DNA from: Candidatus Proendomicrobium guianensium
GTDB lineage: Bacteria > Elusimicrobiota > Endomicrobiia > Endomicrobiales > Endomicrobiaceae
DNA length: 9,662 nucleotides
NCBI GenBank assembly: GCA_009785775.1
Contig: WQVR01000020.1
Location: 1 to 9,662, forward strand
Reading direction: 5' to 3'
The translations under genes were made by a program, and so were the position numbers. Positions 1 through 6,370 of the stretch are shown in pieces; the stretch's first letter is position 1; every line of letters starts with the position of its first letter. The notes below the pieces were generated by a model. That model was given only the letters and a program-made list of their open reading frames with translations, did no database searches and was not told the origin of the DNA.

Positions 1-32
1 CTGACTCGTTTTTCTATATATTCCATTCCTTT

Positions 33-61
33 TTTATAGTCTTAAAACCCCGAAATGTCAA
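33..61 (-). promoter_or_regulatory. Consensus sigma70 promoter firing out of the left edge
   Basis: On the minus strand, a perfect TTGACA (56-61) and TATAAA (33-38) are separated by exactly 17 bases, just after the terminator. Transcription would start near 26-27 and leave the window, so a new transcription unit begins here. Its product is not visible. Confidence 0.75.
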
Positions 62-85
62 CGGAGATTTTTTTATTATTTTTAC

Positions 86-127
86 AAAAACAAGTATAGG
101 GCGGGATTTCACCCCGCCCTATACTTG
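86..127 (-). terminator. Strong intrinsic terminator at the end of the left gene run
   Basis: Arms 91-105 and 113-127 form a perfect 15-base-pair stem (CAAGTATAGGGCGGG) with a seven-base loop. On the minus strand it is followed at once by TTTTTG. It begins 17 bases after the stop of the FlgD-like gene. No stronger terminator is seen upstream within the kinase-to-FlgD block, so the five genes probably end here together. Confidence 0.9.
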
Positions 128-144
128 TGCAAAGCTCTGCAAAA

Positions 145-531
145 CTACCTTATAACGACAATTCTGCCGTTTTGTCTGGCGCCTGAATTCGGGTTTATAA
201 TCCAAATGTAAACTCCGCTTGCGACATACTGCGAACTATTGTTTTTGCCAAGCCATTCAGTTTCGGTTTGATTTGCCAACCAACGCTGGTTTCTTACAAG
301 TTGCCCGGCGGAATTATAAATGCGCAATTCCCCGCCGCCCAAAGGAAGCCTGTCAAAAGTTATGCCGTCAGCTAAGTTACCCCTTCTGCCGCTTCTGTCA
401 GACGGCACCCATGGGTTTGGAAATGCCCTTACCCCGTCGGCAAGCAGAACGGATGCAAAAAAAACTAAGCATGACATAACCAAAGCAAACCTGCCGCTGT
501 TTTTTAAGAAAATTTTAAATGTTTTTTTCAT
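145..531 (-). CDS. Small exported protein with a lone FlgD-like Ig domain
   Basis: This 128-residue protein has a signal peptide (Lys2, 3, 6, 10, Arg14; hydrophobic 15-30; likely cleavage after VRA at 34-36). The mature part starts F-P-N-P and is essentially one beta-sandwich domain: I-T-F-D-R-L-P near 57-63, L-R-I-Y-N-S-A-G-Q-L-V-R at 69-80, W-L-G-K-N near 93-97, V-A-S-G-V-Y-I-W at 103-110 and a final G-R-I-V-V-I-R strand. This pattern is familiar as the C-terminal FlgD-like or secretion-tag-like domain of much longer surface proteins; here it stands alone. It may be the remnant of a longer protein, a minimal surface subunit, or a partner of the PorV-like barrel coded upstream. Its ribosome binding site is AAGGTGA and the stop precedes a strong terminator, so it is the last gene of the run. 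The mature part has 10 Arg and 1 Lys. Confidence 0.8.
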   Translation of the reverse strand: MKKTFKIFLKNSGRFALVMSCLVFFASVLLADGVRAFPNPWVPSDRSGRRGNLADGITFDRLPLGGGELRIYNSAGQLVRNQRWLANQTETEWLGKNNSSQYVASGVYIWIINPNSGARQNGRIVVIR

Positions 532-573
532 TACTTTTCACCTTAACCAAAACTGTAATGCAACTGTATTACT

Positions 574-586
574 CCGGCTTAGCCGG
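574..586. other. Small hairpin directly after the barrel-TPR stop codon
   Basis: CCGGCTTAGCCGG pairs as a five-base stem with a three-base loop, immediately after the TAA of the barrel-TPR gene, in the 55-base gap before the last gene. No U-tract follows on either strand, so it is not a convincing terminator. It could limit decay or modulate expression between the two genes. Confidence 0.3.
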
Positions 587-2770
587 TTAGCGCACTCTTT
601 CTAAAGCGCGGCGCGCTTCTGCCATATCAGGCCTGTAGTGTAGCGCTCTTCTAAGATTTTCGCGCGCTCTATCCATATTACCCCGTGCAAACGCATCCAT
701 ACCCATTTCAAAATACCTTTGGGCAAGCACAGCTGAAACGCGCTCTAACTCAAAAATGGCGGCGGTATTACCCGGGTTAAATTCTAAAGCAAGCCTGTAT
801 TCGCGCGCGGCAACGTCAAAAGCATTTCTGCGAAATGCATCAAACCCGCGCCTATAGTGATGGTCTGACAAACTGTGATTGATCCGCTGAATATGCATTT
901 GGCTTCTTGAATAAATTTCCGTAAATTCGTACTCATCGGCAATTTCTTGCGCGCGCCTGAAAAAGTTTAACGCTTGCGGCAACCTGTTTCTTTCGTAAGC
1001 GGTAAGACCGCGTTCAAAGTTAGACATAAGCTCTCCGCGCACTCTGTCTTGGCGGGCAAGAAGTTCCCGGCGACGCTCTGCCTCTACCGTGTCTTGTATA
1101 TTGCGCTGAGCGCGCACTATCAAGTCTTGAACGTCAAGCCTGTGGGGCGCGGCGATAACTACGGCTTCAAAGTAGCGTATGGACTCGTCAAAAACACCGG
1201 CATTAAAATAGCGCATACCCGTATTTAAAAGTTCGGTAACCTGACTTGCGGCAATTTGCGAAATCTGGTTGTCTATATCATGTCTTCTGTCTAAAGCCGC
1301 CTGATTTTGCGGGTCTATCTCAAGTATTTCCCCCAAGTATCTGCGGGCGCGCACAAGTTCACCGTTTCTAAAGTAATGGTCTGCCTGATTCCAGATAAAC
1401 TCTATACGCTCTGCGTGTTGCATACGCAAATGCTCCGCTCTTACGCTGGCGGTAATTTCACGCACATCGTCAAGTCCTGCGCGGGCAATTAAATTTTCGG
1501 GGTCTATTTCAAGCACGCGCCTGAAATACCTGCCGGCTGAAACGGTGTTATTTCTGCTTAGAGCCCTTTGGGCGCGCGTCATATATCTGGAAACGCGCGA
1601 AGCGTTAAAAACGTCCACTCTGTCAAGCTGGTCGATAGTTCTGTGAAGATAACGTTGCGACGGCCTGTGGTCGGGGAATACCGACAAAATTTCGTCGAAC
1701 ATACGCCGTGCGGCAATATAGTCATTAGCCCTGAAAGCGCGTTGCGCCGCCCTGAAGTGGCCTTGCAAGTGATGGTCAAAAGCCATTCTTTGACTTACAT
1801 ACTGCCCGAAAGCATAGCTGAAACTAAAGCTGTGCGAAGCGTTTAAATGAGACGCAGGAGTATAGGCATAATCTATAAAAAAGTTTTGAAAAGCAAAACC
1901 GATTCCGCCCCTAAACGGATTTGCAATGGTGCTTCCCTGTTGAAAATTTAAACCCGCGCGAAACGTTAAATAGTATACCGGCGTTATAGCGCCCCCAATG
2001 GCAAAATAATTTCTGCCGCGAATTTCTGTGCCAAGGTCTGCGGCAAGAACTAAATCGTGCCAACGGCTTTGCCGGTATGCAATACCCAGGGTAAATATTT
2101 CCGGAAGCCTGTCATCCTGTTGGGCAAATCTCATACGCGAGCCTAAATTTCTGTACGCAACGCCTACTGTTATGTTATCCATTGCGGGCAAAGCCATAAT
2201 AAAGCCTAAGTCTACAGCTATAGCTTCGGCGACATAGTTTTCAAGCCGGGAACGCAAAAGTTTAATGTTCATACCAAAACCCCCGCGTGAAACTTCAAGC
2301 GGGATGTGAGACCTTATATCTACCGAATAGTTTAATATAAAAGCAAGGTCTCCGGAATTGCGCATTCTAAAAGGCGTCGGGTTAAGGTTTCCCGGACCTG
2401 AAACCATATAGCCGGGAATATTGCCGAAGCTGGTATTAAATATACCCACGCCGAAATTACCTACTTCGCTTGGAAAAACAATGCCTATATAATTGTGCTG
2501 TATCCCGCCGATAAGGTTTGCATTGGTTACGGTTGCCATTGTGCGGTAAACGCCTATACTTGAAGCTGGGTTTAAAGTAGTTGCCGGCATTTTATCGCTA
2601 AGCAATGCCGTACCCGCCCCGCCCATTGCGGCTGTTACGGGGTTAGGGTTAAATAAAAAGATTGTGCCGCCGCTTCTGCCCGTGTCTGCAAAAGCTAAAC
2701 CGTAAAGGTTTAAAAGTAGAAACGCGCAGATAAGTTTTGATAATATTTTCTTAAAATTTTGTTTGTTCAT
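587..2770 (-). CDS. PorV/PorQ-like outer-membrane barrel fused to TPR-type repeats
   Basis: This 727-residue exported protein has a signal peptide (Lys3, 7, 8, 12; hydrophobic 13-27; likely cleavage after AFA at 26-28). Residues about 30-325 resemble the PorV/PorQ family of FadL-like barrels: the early N-P-x-x-x-A-M-G-G-A-G-T-A block (43-55), the L-N-P-A-S block (66-70), and repeated G-x-G-x-x strands ending in S-F-S-F-S-Y-A-F-G near 314-322. From about 330 on it is helical with about seven TPR-like units, several ending in D-P-x-N or similar (near 365, 423, 486, 541, 612, 666 and 713). Their 47-71 residue spacing implies extra helices between 34-residue units. TPR regions bind proteins, so the likely role is an outer-membrane anchor with a periplasmic interaction arm; partner unknown. 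No strong ribosome binding site is visible. The mature part has only two lysines (60 and 170) against about 83 arginines, with none in the last 557 residues. Confidence 0.85.
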   Translation of the reverse strand: MNKQNFKKILSKLICAFLLLNLYGLAFADTGRSGGTIFLFNPNPVTAAMGGAGTALLSDKMPATTLNPASSIGVYRTMATVTNANLIGGIQHNYIGIVFPSEVGNFGVGIFNTSFGNIPGYMVSGPGNLNPTPFRMRNSGDLAFILNYSVDIRSHIPLEVSRGGFGMNIKLLRSRLENYVAEAIAVDLGFIMALPAMDNITVGVAYRNLGSRMRFAQQDDRLPEIFTLGIAYRQSRWHDLVLAADLGTEIRGRNYFAIGGAITPVYYLTFRAGLNFQQGSTIANPFRGGIGFAFQNFFIDYAYTPASHLNASHSFSFSYAFGQYVSQRMAFDHHLQGHFRAAQRAFRANDYIAARRMFDEILSVFPDHRPSQRYLHRTIDQLDRVDVFNASRVSRYMTRAQRALSRNNTVSAGRYFRRVLEIDPENLIARAGLDDVREITASVRAEHLRMQHAERIEFIWNQADHYFRNGELVRARRYLGEILEIDPQNQAALDRRHDIDNQISQIAASQVTELLNTGMRYFNAGVFDESIRYFEAVVIAAPHRLDVQDLIVRAQRNIQDTVEAERRRELLARQDRVRGELMSNFERGLTAYERNRLPQALNFFRRAQEIADEYEFTEIYSRSQMHIQRINHSLSDHHYRRGFDAFRRNAFDVAAREYRLALEFNPGNTAAIFELERVSAVLAQRYFEMGMDAFARGNMDRARENLRRALHYRPDMAEARRALERVR

Positions 2771-2799
2771 AATTTTATTTTAACCCAAAGATGTAATGC

Positions 2800-3489
2800 C
2801 TACTTTCCGTTTGGCACCAACTTAAACCCGCACCCGAAAACAGTTTCTATACGCTTACTCCAAGGACCCAGAGAGCGCCTTAAATTTTTCATATGGGTAT
2901 CAACCGTACGCGTGGTAACAGATAGATTATACTGAAAGACATTTTCCAGTATATAATCTCTGCTTAAAACTATATTAGGTTTTAGTAAAAAAATATGCAG
3001 TAAATCAAATTCTTTAGGACGAAGCGATATTTCTTTTTTACCTACAAAAACCGTGCGGCTGTCTATGTTAAGCGTTAAACCTTCAAACTCTATAATGTTT
3101 TGTTCGTCTTGGCGGCTCGCGCGCCTGATTAAGGCTTTTACCCGCGCGGCAAGTTCGGAAGGCACAAACGGCTTTGTTATATAGTCGTCAGCGCCTACGC
3201 CAAAGCCTATAATTTTATCTGTCTCACTGGATTCTACCGTAAGCATTATTATGGGAATATTTTTGGTTTCGGGCGTTTGGCGAAGCAGCCTGCACAGCTC
3301 TATCCCGCCGACTTGCGGCATTTTAACGTCTAAAATAGCAAGATCCGGCTTAGATTTTACTATTTTGCCGTAGCCTTCGTCGGTATCTTTACAGGCAACC
3401 GCAAAGTAACCCTCTTTTTCCAAAACATCTTTAACAAGGCTTCTTATTGCAGAATCATCATCTACTACTACAATTTTTTGTTTTATCAT
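2800..3489 (-). CDS. OmpR/PhoB-family response regulator
   Basis: This 229-residue DNA-binding response regulator has a receiver domain (about 4-122) with acidic residues Asp10-Asp12, phospho-acceptor Asp54, Thr84 and Lys106. A winged-helix output domain (about 131-227) shows L-R-P-K-E-F-D-L-L near 156-164, the recognition-helix region T-R-T-V-D-T-H-M-K-N-L-R near 193-204, and the G-C-G-F-K-L wing at 219-224. Phosphorylation would promote dimer binding to direct repeats at target promoters. It is the likely partner of the histidine kinase coded two genes upstream. Its ribosome binding site (AGG) lies in the last codons of the preceding gene and only 6 bases separate the two frames, which suggests coupled translation. 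The stop is TAG, and 29 bases separate it from the barrel-TPR gene. No target operator is recognised in the window. Confidence 0.95.
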   Translation of the reverse strand: MIKQKIVVVDDDSAIRSLVKDVLEKEGYFAVACKDTDEGYGKIVKSKPDLAILDVKMPQVGGIELCRLLRQTPETKNIPIIMLTVESSETDKIIGFGVGADDYITKPFVPSELAARVKALIRRASRQDEQNIIEFEGLTLNIDSRTVFVGKKEISLRPKEFDLLHIFLLKPNIVLSRDYILENVFQYNLSVTTRTVDTHMKNLRRSLGPWSKRIETVFGCGFKLVPNGK

Positions 3490-3495
3490 AGTTAT

Positions 3496-4413
3496 TTACC
3501 TGCGCTTTTCAAAGACGTAAGAACTTCCTTTATTTTGTTTTGCCACCTTTTTAAGTTCGGCCGCACGCCTTGCGATATCGCCATAATGAACGATATTTGC
3601 GATTTGCGTTGAAATTATGGCAACCGAAACAGACATTATAGGAAACTGTTGCTTATTGTAATTCCTGTCTATAGACATTATATAGCCGTTATTGCGGTCT
3701 GTGTCGTCGTAATAGTTTTTTATACCCTCATCAAACCTTGAAATAAATTCTTCAGCCACTGTAACAGCGCGCTCGGTTGTGGTTATAAAAACAAAATCGT
3801 CGCCGCCTACATGACCTATAAAATCGTCGCCGTTGGTTTTCATTACGCTAAGCAGACAACCAGCTGTATATTTTATAACATCGTCGCCGCGGTCAAAACC
3901 GTATCTGTCATTAAAACTTTTAAAATTTGAAATGTCTATGTATAAAAGCGCAAAACTTTTTTTTGCCTTTATTCTTGATTCGACTTCGTCTTGTATGGCG
4001 ATGTTTCCGGCAAGCGAAGTAAGCGGGTTAGACTGCGCGCTTGCTTTTTTGCGCTCAAGTATAGTTTTAACGCGCGCTACAAGTATGGGTGTTTTAAAGG
4101 GTTTTGTTATGTAGTCGTCAAGTCCCAGATTTAAACCTTTAATTTCGTCTTGCTCGCTTGCCATTGCCGTAAGCATTATAACGGGCAATGTCTGGTAGCG
4201 GGGTTCTTTTTTAAGTTGGGTTAAAACTTCATAACCGTCCATAACGGGCATTTGGCAGTCAAGTAAAACAAGGTCGGGCTTTTCGGAATGTATTTTATCT
4301 AAACCCTCATTTCCGTTTTGAGCCACAATAACCTCATAGCCGGCATGGGTAAAAATGTCTCTCAACATTTCCCTTAAAAAAACTTCATCGTCTATAACCA
4401 GTATTTTAAACAT
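3496..4413 (-). CDS. Response regulator with a divergent GGDEF domain (GGDDF)
   Basis: This 305-residue cytoplasmic protein has a receiver domain (about 1-120) with acidic pair Asp8-Asp9, phospho-acceptor Asp52, Thr82 and Lys104 all present. A diguanylate cyclase-like GGDEF domain follows (about 130-303). GGDEF domains make cyclic di-GMP from two GTP. Here the signature is GGDDF (203-207), with the usual fourth-position Glu replaced by Asp. Metal-binding Asp160 (Y-I-D-I-S-N-F-K), Asn168 and Asp177 are kept. The arginine of the RxxD inhibitory site, expected near 194, is Asn, so classical product inhibition is probably absent. I recall receiver-linked GGDDF proteins as a recurrent subfamily, and activity cannot be decided from sequence. 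The start has AAAGGG upstream. It sits 11 bases after the kinase gene and 6 before the next regulator, so shared phosphorylation by the kinase is a reasonable inference. Confidence 0.9.
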   Translation of the reverse strand: MFKILVIDDEVFLREMLRDIFTHAGYEVIVAQNGNEGLDKIHSEKPDLVLLDCQMPVMDGYEVLTQLKKEPRYQTLPVIMLTAMASEQDEIKGLNLGLDDYITKPFKTPILVARVKTILERKKASAQSNPLTSLAGNIAIQDEVESRIKAKKSFALLYIDISNFKSFNDRYGFDRGDDVIKYTAGCLLSVMKTNGDDFIGHVGGDDFVFITTTERAVTVAEEFISRFDEGIKNYYDDTDRNNGYIMSIDRNYNKQQFPIMSVSVAIISTQIANIVHYGDIARRAAELKKVAKQNKGSSYVFEKRR

Positions 4414-4424
4414 TTAGCCCTTTT

Positions 4425-5897
4425 TTAATTTTTAAATACCGGCAACACAAATTTGAATGTGGTGCCTTTATCTCTGCTTTCTGCCCATATGCGCCCGTTT
4501 TGAAGCCTTACAAACTCATACACCAAAGAAAGCCCGAGCCCTGTGCCCTTAGGGCGTTTAAACTCGCTTTCCTGAACCTGATAAAACTTTTCAAAAACTT
4601 TGTCTACGTCTTCCTTGGGTATTCCCACGCCGGTATCTGAAACAGAAAATTCAACGTAGTCACTCCCGTAAGATGTTGCGGGCGAAACGCGCGCCATAAC
4701 TTTTATTTCATCATTTTCCTGAGTAAATTTTAAAGCATTGCTTAACAGATTTGTGATTATCTGTTTATTTTTTTCGCTATCGCCGTAAACCGGCGGGAGT
4801 TGGCCTGCAACTTCATAAGTAAGCGTTTTGTGTTGCGTTAAGGCAAGCGACTCAAACAGCGTTACGGTTTCTTTTATAACTTCGTCCATATTTATACGGC
4901 CGAGTTTCAGCTCGTATTTGCCGGCTTTAATTTTTGCAAGGTCTAAAATATTATTTACAAAACTTGTAAGCCTTAACGAAGCTTCTTTAACTATTCTAAG
5001 CCCTTTAAGTTGCTGTTCTTGACTATGGCCTGCGTCTATGCCGTCTATAAGAAGGTCGCAGTAGCCGTCTATTGCGGCAAGCGGGCTTCTAAGCTCGTGA
5101 GATACCGAAGACACAAAACTGTCTTTTAACGTATCTATTTCGCGCACGCGGCACGCCATGTCATTAAAAGATCTGGCAAGAAGGCCCAGCTCGTCCGAGC
5201 TGTCAATATCTACACGCACATTAAAATCTCCGCCGGCAATTTTTCGGGCGGCACCCGAAAGTATACGCAGGGGCTTGCTTAAACGATAAGCCATAAAATT
5301 GGCAAGCGCTACGGCTATTATAAACGCTATCACCGACACATACAATATTTTTCTTGCCACTATGCCAACGCCGTCGGCAATCATACCGTACATATGGTCT
5401 CTGGAAAAACCTACTATAATTGTGCCTATTTGAGCGCCGTCTATTTCTACGGGCACTACGAACTCGGCAATTCTTTCGCCGCTTAAAGAGGTATAATCTG
5501 TTCTATTAAAAAAATTTGCCCGTCTAAAACGCGCAACATAAGCTGTTTCCAGGTGACGGTCGCCATCGCGCGAGGCAAACATAATGCCGGTTGCGTCGGA
5601 AACATAAGCCGCATAAACAACTGCAGGGCGGTTAACGTTTATAAGCGAATGTATGGCGTTAAAAACTTGTATATCGTCTCTAACGGCAAGAGCTTCCGTG
5701 CAAATACTTACAAAAGTTTGGAAAGTTCTTTCACGCTCGTCTGTAAACTGTTGGTTTAAAAATTCTTTTTGAGCATTGTAAATAGTATACGATACAACGC
5801 CTATGGTAAGCACAAGCAAAACAGATATATAAAGAGTGAACTTAATTCTTAAGTTCATAGGCATGCCTGCCGGAAGTTTTTTTGAGGGAAACAACAT
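4425..5897 (-). CDS. Membrane sensor histidine kinase (HAMP, HisKA, HATPase)
   Basis: Sensor kinase of a two-component system, autophosphorylating on a histidine and passing the phosphate to a response regulator. Domains of the 490-residue form: first membrane helix about 19-40; extracytoplasmic sensor about 41-182, probably a Cache/PAS-like fold; second helix 183-204; HAMP linker about 205-255; HisKA with the H-box S-H-E-L-R-S-P-L and phospho-accepting His267; HATPase with N-box N383-L-L-S-N387, G1 DTGVGIP at 421-427 and G2 GTGLGL at 451-456. All catalytic motifs look intact. The signal is unknown. The longest frame is reported, but its first ATG lies in a hairpin arm. ATG codons 12 (5864) and 14 (5858) are alternatives, and the latter gives MNLRIKF just before the membrane helix, so I favour it slightly. 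The receiver-GGDDF gene follows after 11 bases and a response regulator lies next, so this looks like one operon. Confidence 0.93.
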   Translation of the reverse strand: MLFPSKKLPAGMPMNLRIKFTLYISVLLVLTIGVVSYTIYNAQKEFLNQQFTDERERTFQTFVSICTEALAVRDDIQVFNAIHSLINVNRPAVVYAAYVSDATGIMFASRDGDRHLETAYVARFRRANFFNRTDYTSLSGERIAEFVVPVEIDGAQIGTIIVGFSRDHMYGMIADGVGIVARKILYVSVIAFIIAVALANFMAYRLSKPLRILSGAARKIAGGDFNVRVDIDSSDELGLLARSFNDMACRVREIDTLKDSFVSSVSHELRSPLAAIDGYCDLLIDGIDAGHSQEQQLKGLRIVKEASLRLTSFVNNILDLAKIKAGKYELKLGRINMDEVIKETVTLFESLALTQHKTLTYEVAGQLPPVYGDSEKNKQIITNLLSNALKFTQENDEIKVMARVSPATSYGSDYVEFSVSDTGVGIPKEDVDKVFEKFYQVQESEFKRPKGTGLGLSLVYEFVRLQNGRIWAESRDKGTTFKFVLPVFKN

Positions 5898-5930
5898 TTC
5901 CGCCTGTGCGTAAGCAAAGGCGGAAATGTT
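5893..5930 (-). terminator. Perfect 13-bp hairpin between the membrane protein and histidine kinase genes
   Basis: The arms 5893-5905 and 5918-5930 pair perfectly (AACATTTCCGCCT with AGGCGGAAATGTT). The 12-base loop can add a TGC/GCA extension. The structure starts 18 bases after the stop of the 97-residue gene and is followed on the minus strand by GTTTCCC, a weak U-tract, so it could be a full or partial terminator. The second arm contains the first ATG of the histidine kinase frame (5895-5897) and its only nearby Shine-Dalgarno-like bases. It would therefore hide that start, or the true start lies downstream. Confidence 0.5.
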
Positions 5931-5948
5931 AAATTTTACTTAGTTAAA

Positions 5949-6242
5949 TTAAAATTCGTCTTTCTTTTCAATGTTTACAGAAACGCACATACCAAGCTTA
6001 GCTGAAACCATATTGTAAAGCCAAGCTACAGCTACAGCGCCCGCAACCATAATTGCGGTATAAAAAGCTATAAACATAAGCCAGGCTAAAAATCTTTGTC
6101 CAAAGCCCAGGCTTGCCGCAATGTCCGTCGGAAAAAAGAAGAACATGAAAAGCCCTATCACGGTACCTACAATTCCAAACACTATAGGCAAAACTTTTAC
6201 TAACGGCAAAATTGCCACACTTTTAATTTCATTAACTGCCAT
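5949..6242 (-). CDS. Small two-helix inner-membrane protein, function unknown
   Basis: This 97-residue protein has two long hydrophobic segments, about 13-38 and 51-76, joined by a short loop around Arg50. It ends in a polar tail (NIEKKDEF). Lysines at 7 and 16 and at 82, 93 and 94 favour both ends being cytoplasmic. The Y-N-M-V-S-A-K near 76-82, followed by a short strand-like V-S-V-N-I, resembles small conserved membrane proteins of the DUF3566-like kind, from memory and tentatively. The gene has its own near-consensus promoter, a palindrome at the transcription start and a strong ribosome binding site, so it looks deliberately expressed. A hairpin follows its stop by 18 bases. It lies directly upstream of the histidine kinase gene, but nothing in the sequence proves a joint role. 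Confidence 0.75.
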   Translation of the reverse strand: MAVNEIKSVAILPLVKVLPIVFGIVGTVIGLFMFFFFPTDIAASLGFGQRFLAWLMFIAFYTAIMVAGAVAVAWLYNMVSAKLGMCVSVNIEKKDEF

Positions 6243-6248
6243 TTTTTG

Positions 6249-6255
6249 CTCCTCC
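6249..6255 (-). promoter_or_regulatory. Strong ribosome binding site of the 97-residue membrane protein gene
   Basis: GGAGGAG lies six bases before the ATG at 6242. It is among the strongest Shine-Dalgarno sites in the window and fixes the start of this small gene. Confidence 0.75.
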
Positions 6256-6279
6256 GGTCTTTTTTTAGTTCTGCTGCTT

Positions 6280-6293
6280 AGTATAATTATACT
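6280..6293. promoter_or_regulatory. Perfect 14-bp palindrome at the expected transcription start (possible operator)
   Basis: AGTATAATTATACT is its own reverse complement and sits 4 bases past the -10 box, covering the expected +1 position. A perfect palindrome placed there is where a dimeric repressor would bind. It also contains a TATAAT, so it could instead be a chance AT-rich match or a secondary -10 element. No regulator is identified. Confidence 0.4.
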
Positions 6294-6297
6294 GCAA

Positions 6298-6326
6298 ATT
6301 ATAGCGGGTTTTATTTAAAAAGTCAA
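6298..6326 (-). promoter_or_regulatory. Near-consensus sigma70 promoter for the 97-residue membrane protein gene
   Basis: On the minus strand, TTGACT (6321-6326) and a perfect TATAAT (6298-6303) are separated by exactly 17 bases. The expected transcription start is around 6290-6292, giving a leader of about 50 bases before the ATG at 6242. The element lies in the 128-base gap after the aldolase gene, so the downstream genes need not depend on read-through from there. Confidence 0.75.
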
Positions 6327-6370
6327 CCACTTTTGAGGGCGACCTTTACGTTAACCGCACACAGTATTTT

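Noticed and set aside
1..26. Possible gene start ATG GAA TAT ATA on the minus strand
   Set aside because: Only eight codons are visible, GGA touches the ATG with no spacing, and the predicted transcription start leaves no leader. It is kept as a finding, not called as a gene.
1000..1700. Dense GCGCGC-rich stretch on the plus strand as a possible transferred island or repeat array
   Set aside because: It is explained by many arginine codons (CGC, CGG, CGT) of the TPR-type region on the minus strand. The DNA is not a tandem repeat and the frame is intact.
5931..5950. Short direct repeat AATTTAAC before the histidine kinase hairpin, as a regulator binding site
   Set aside because: The eight-base units are AT-only apart from one C, in an AT-rich gap, and no promoter is aligned with them.
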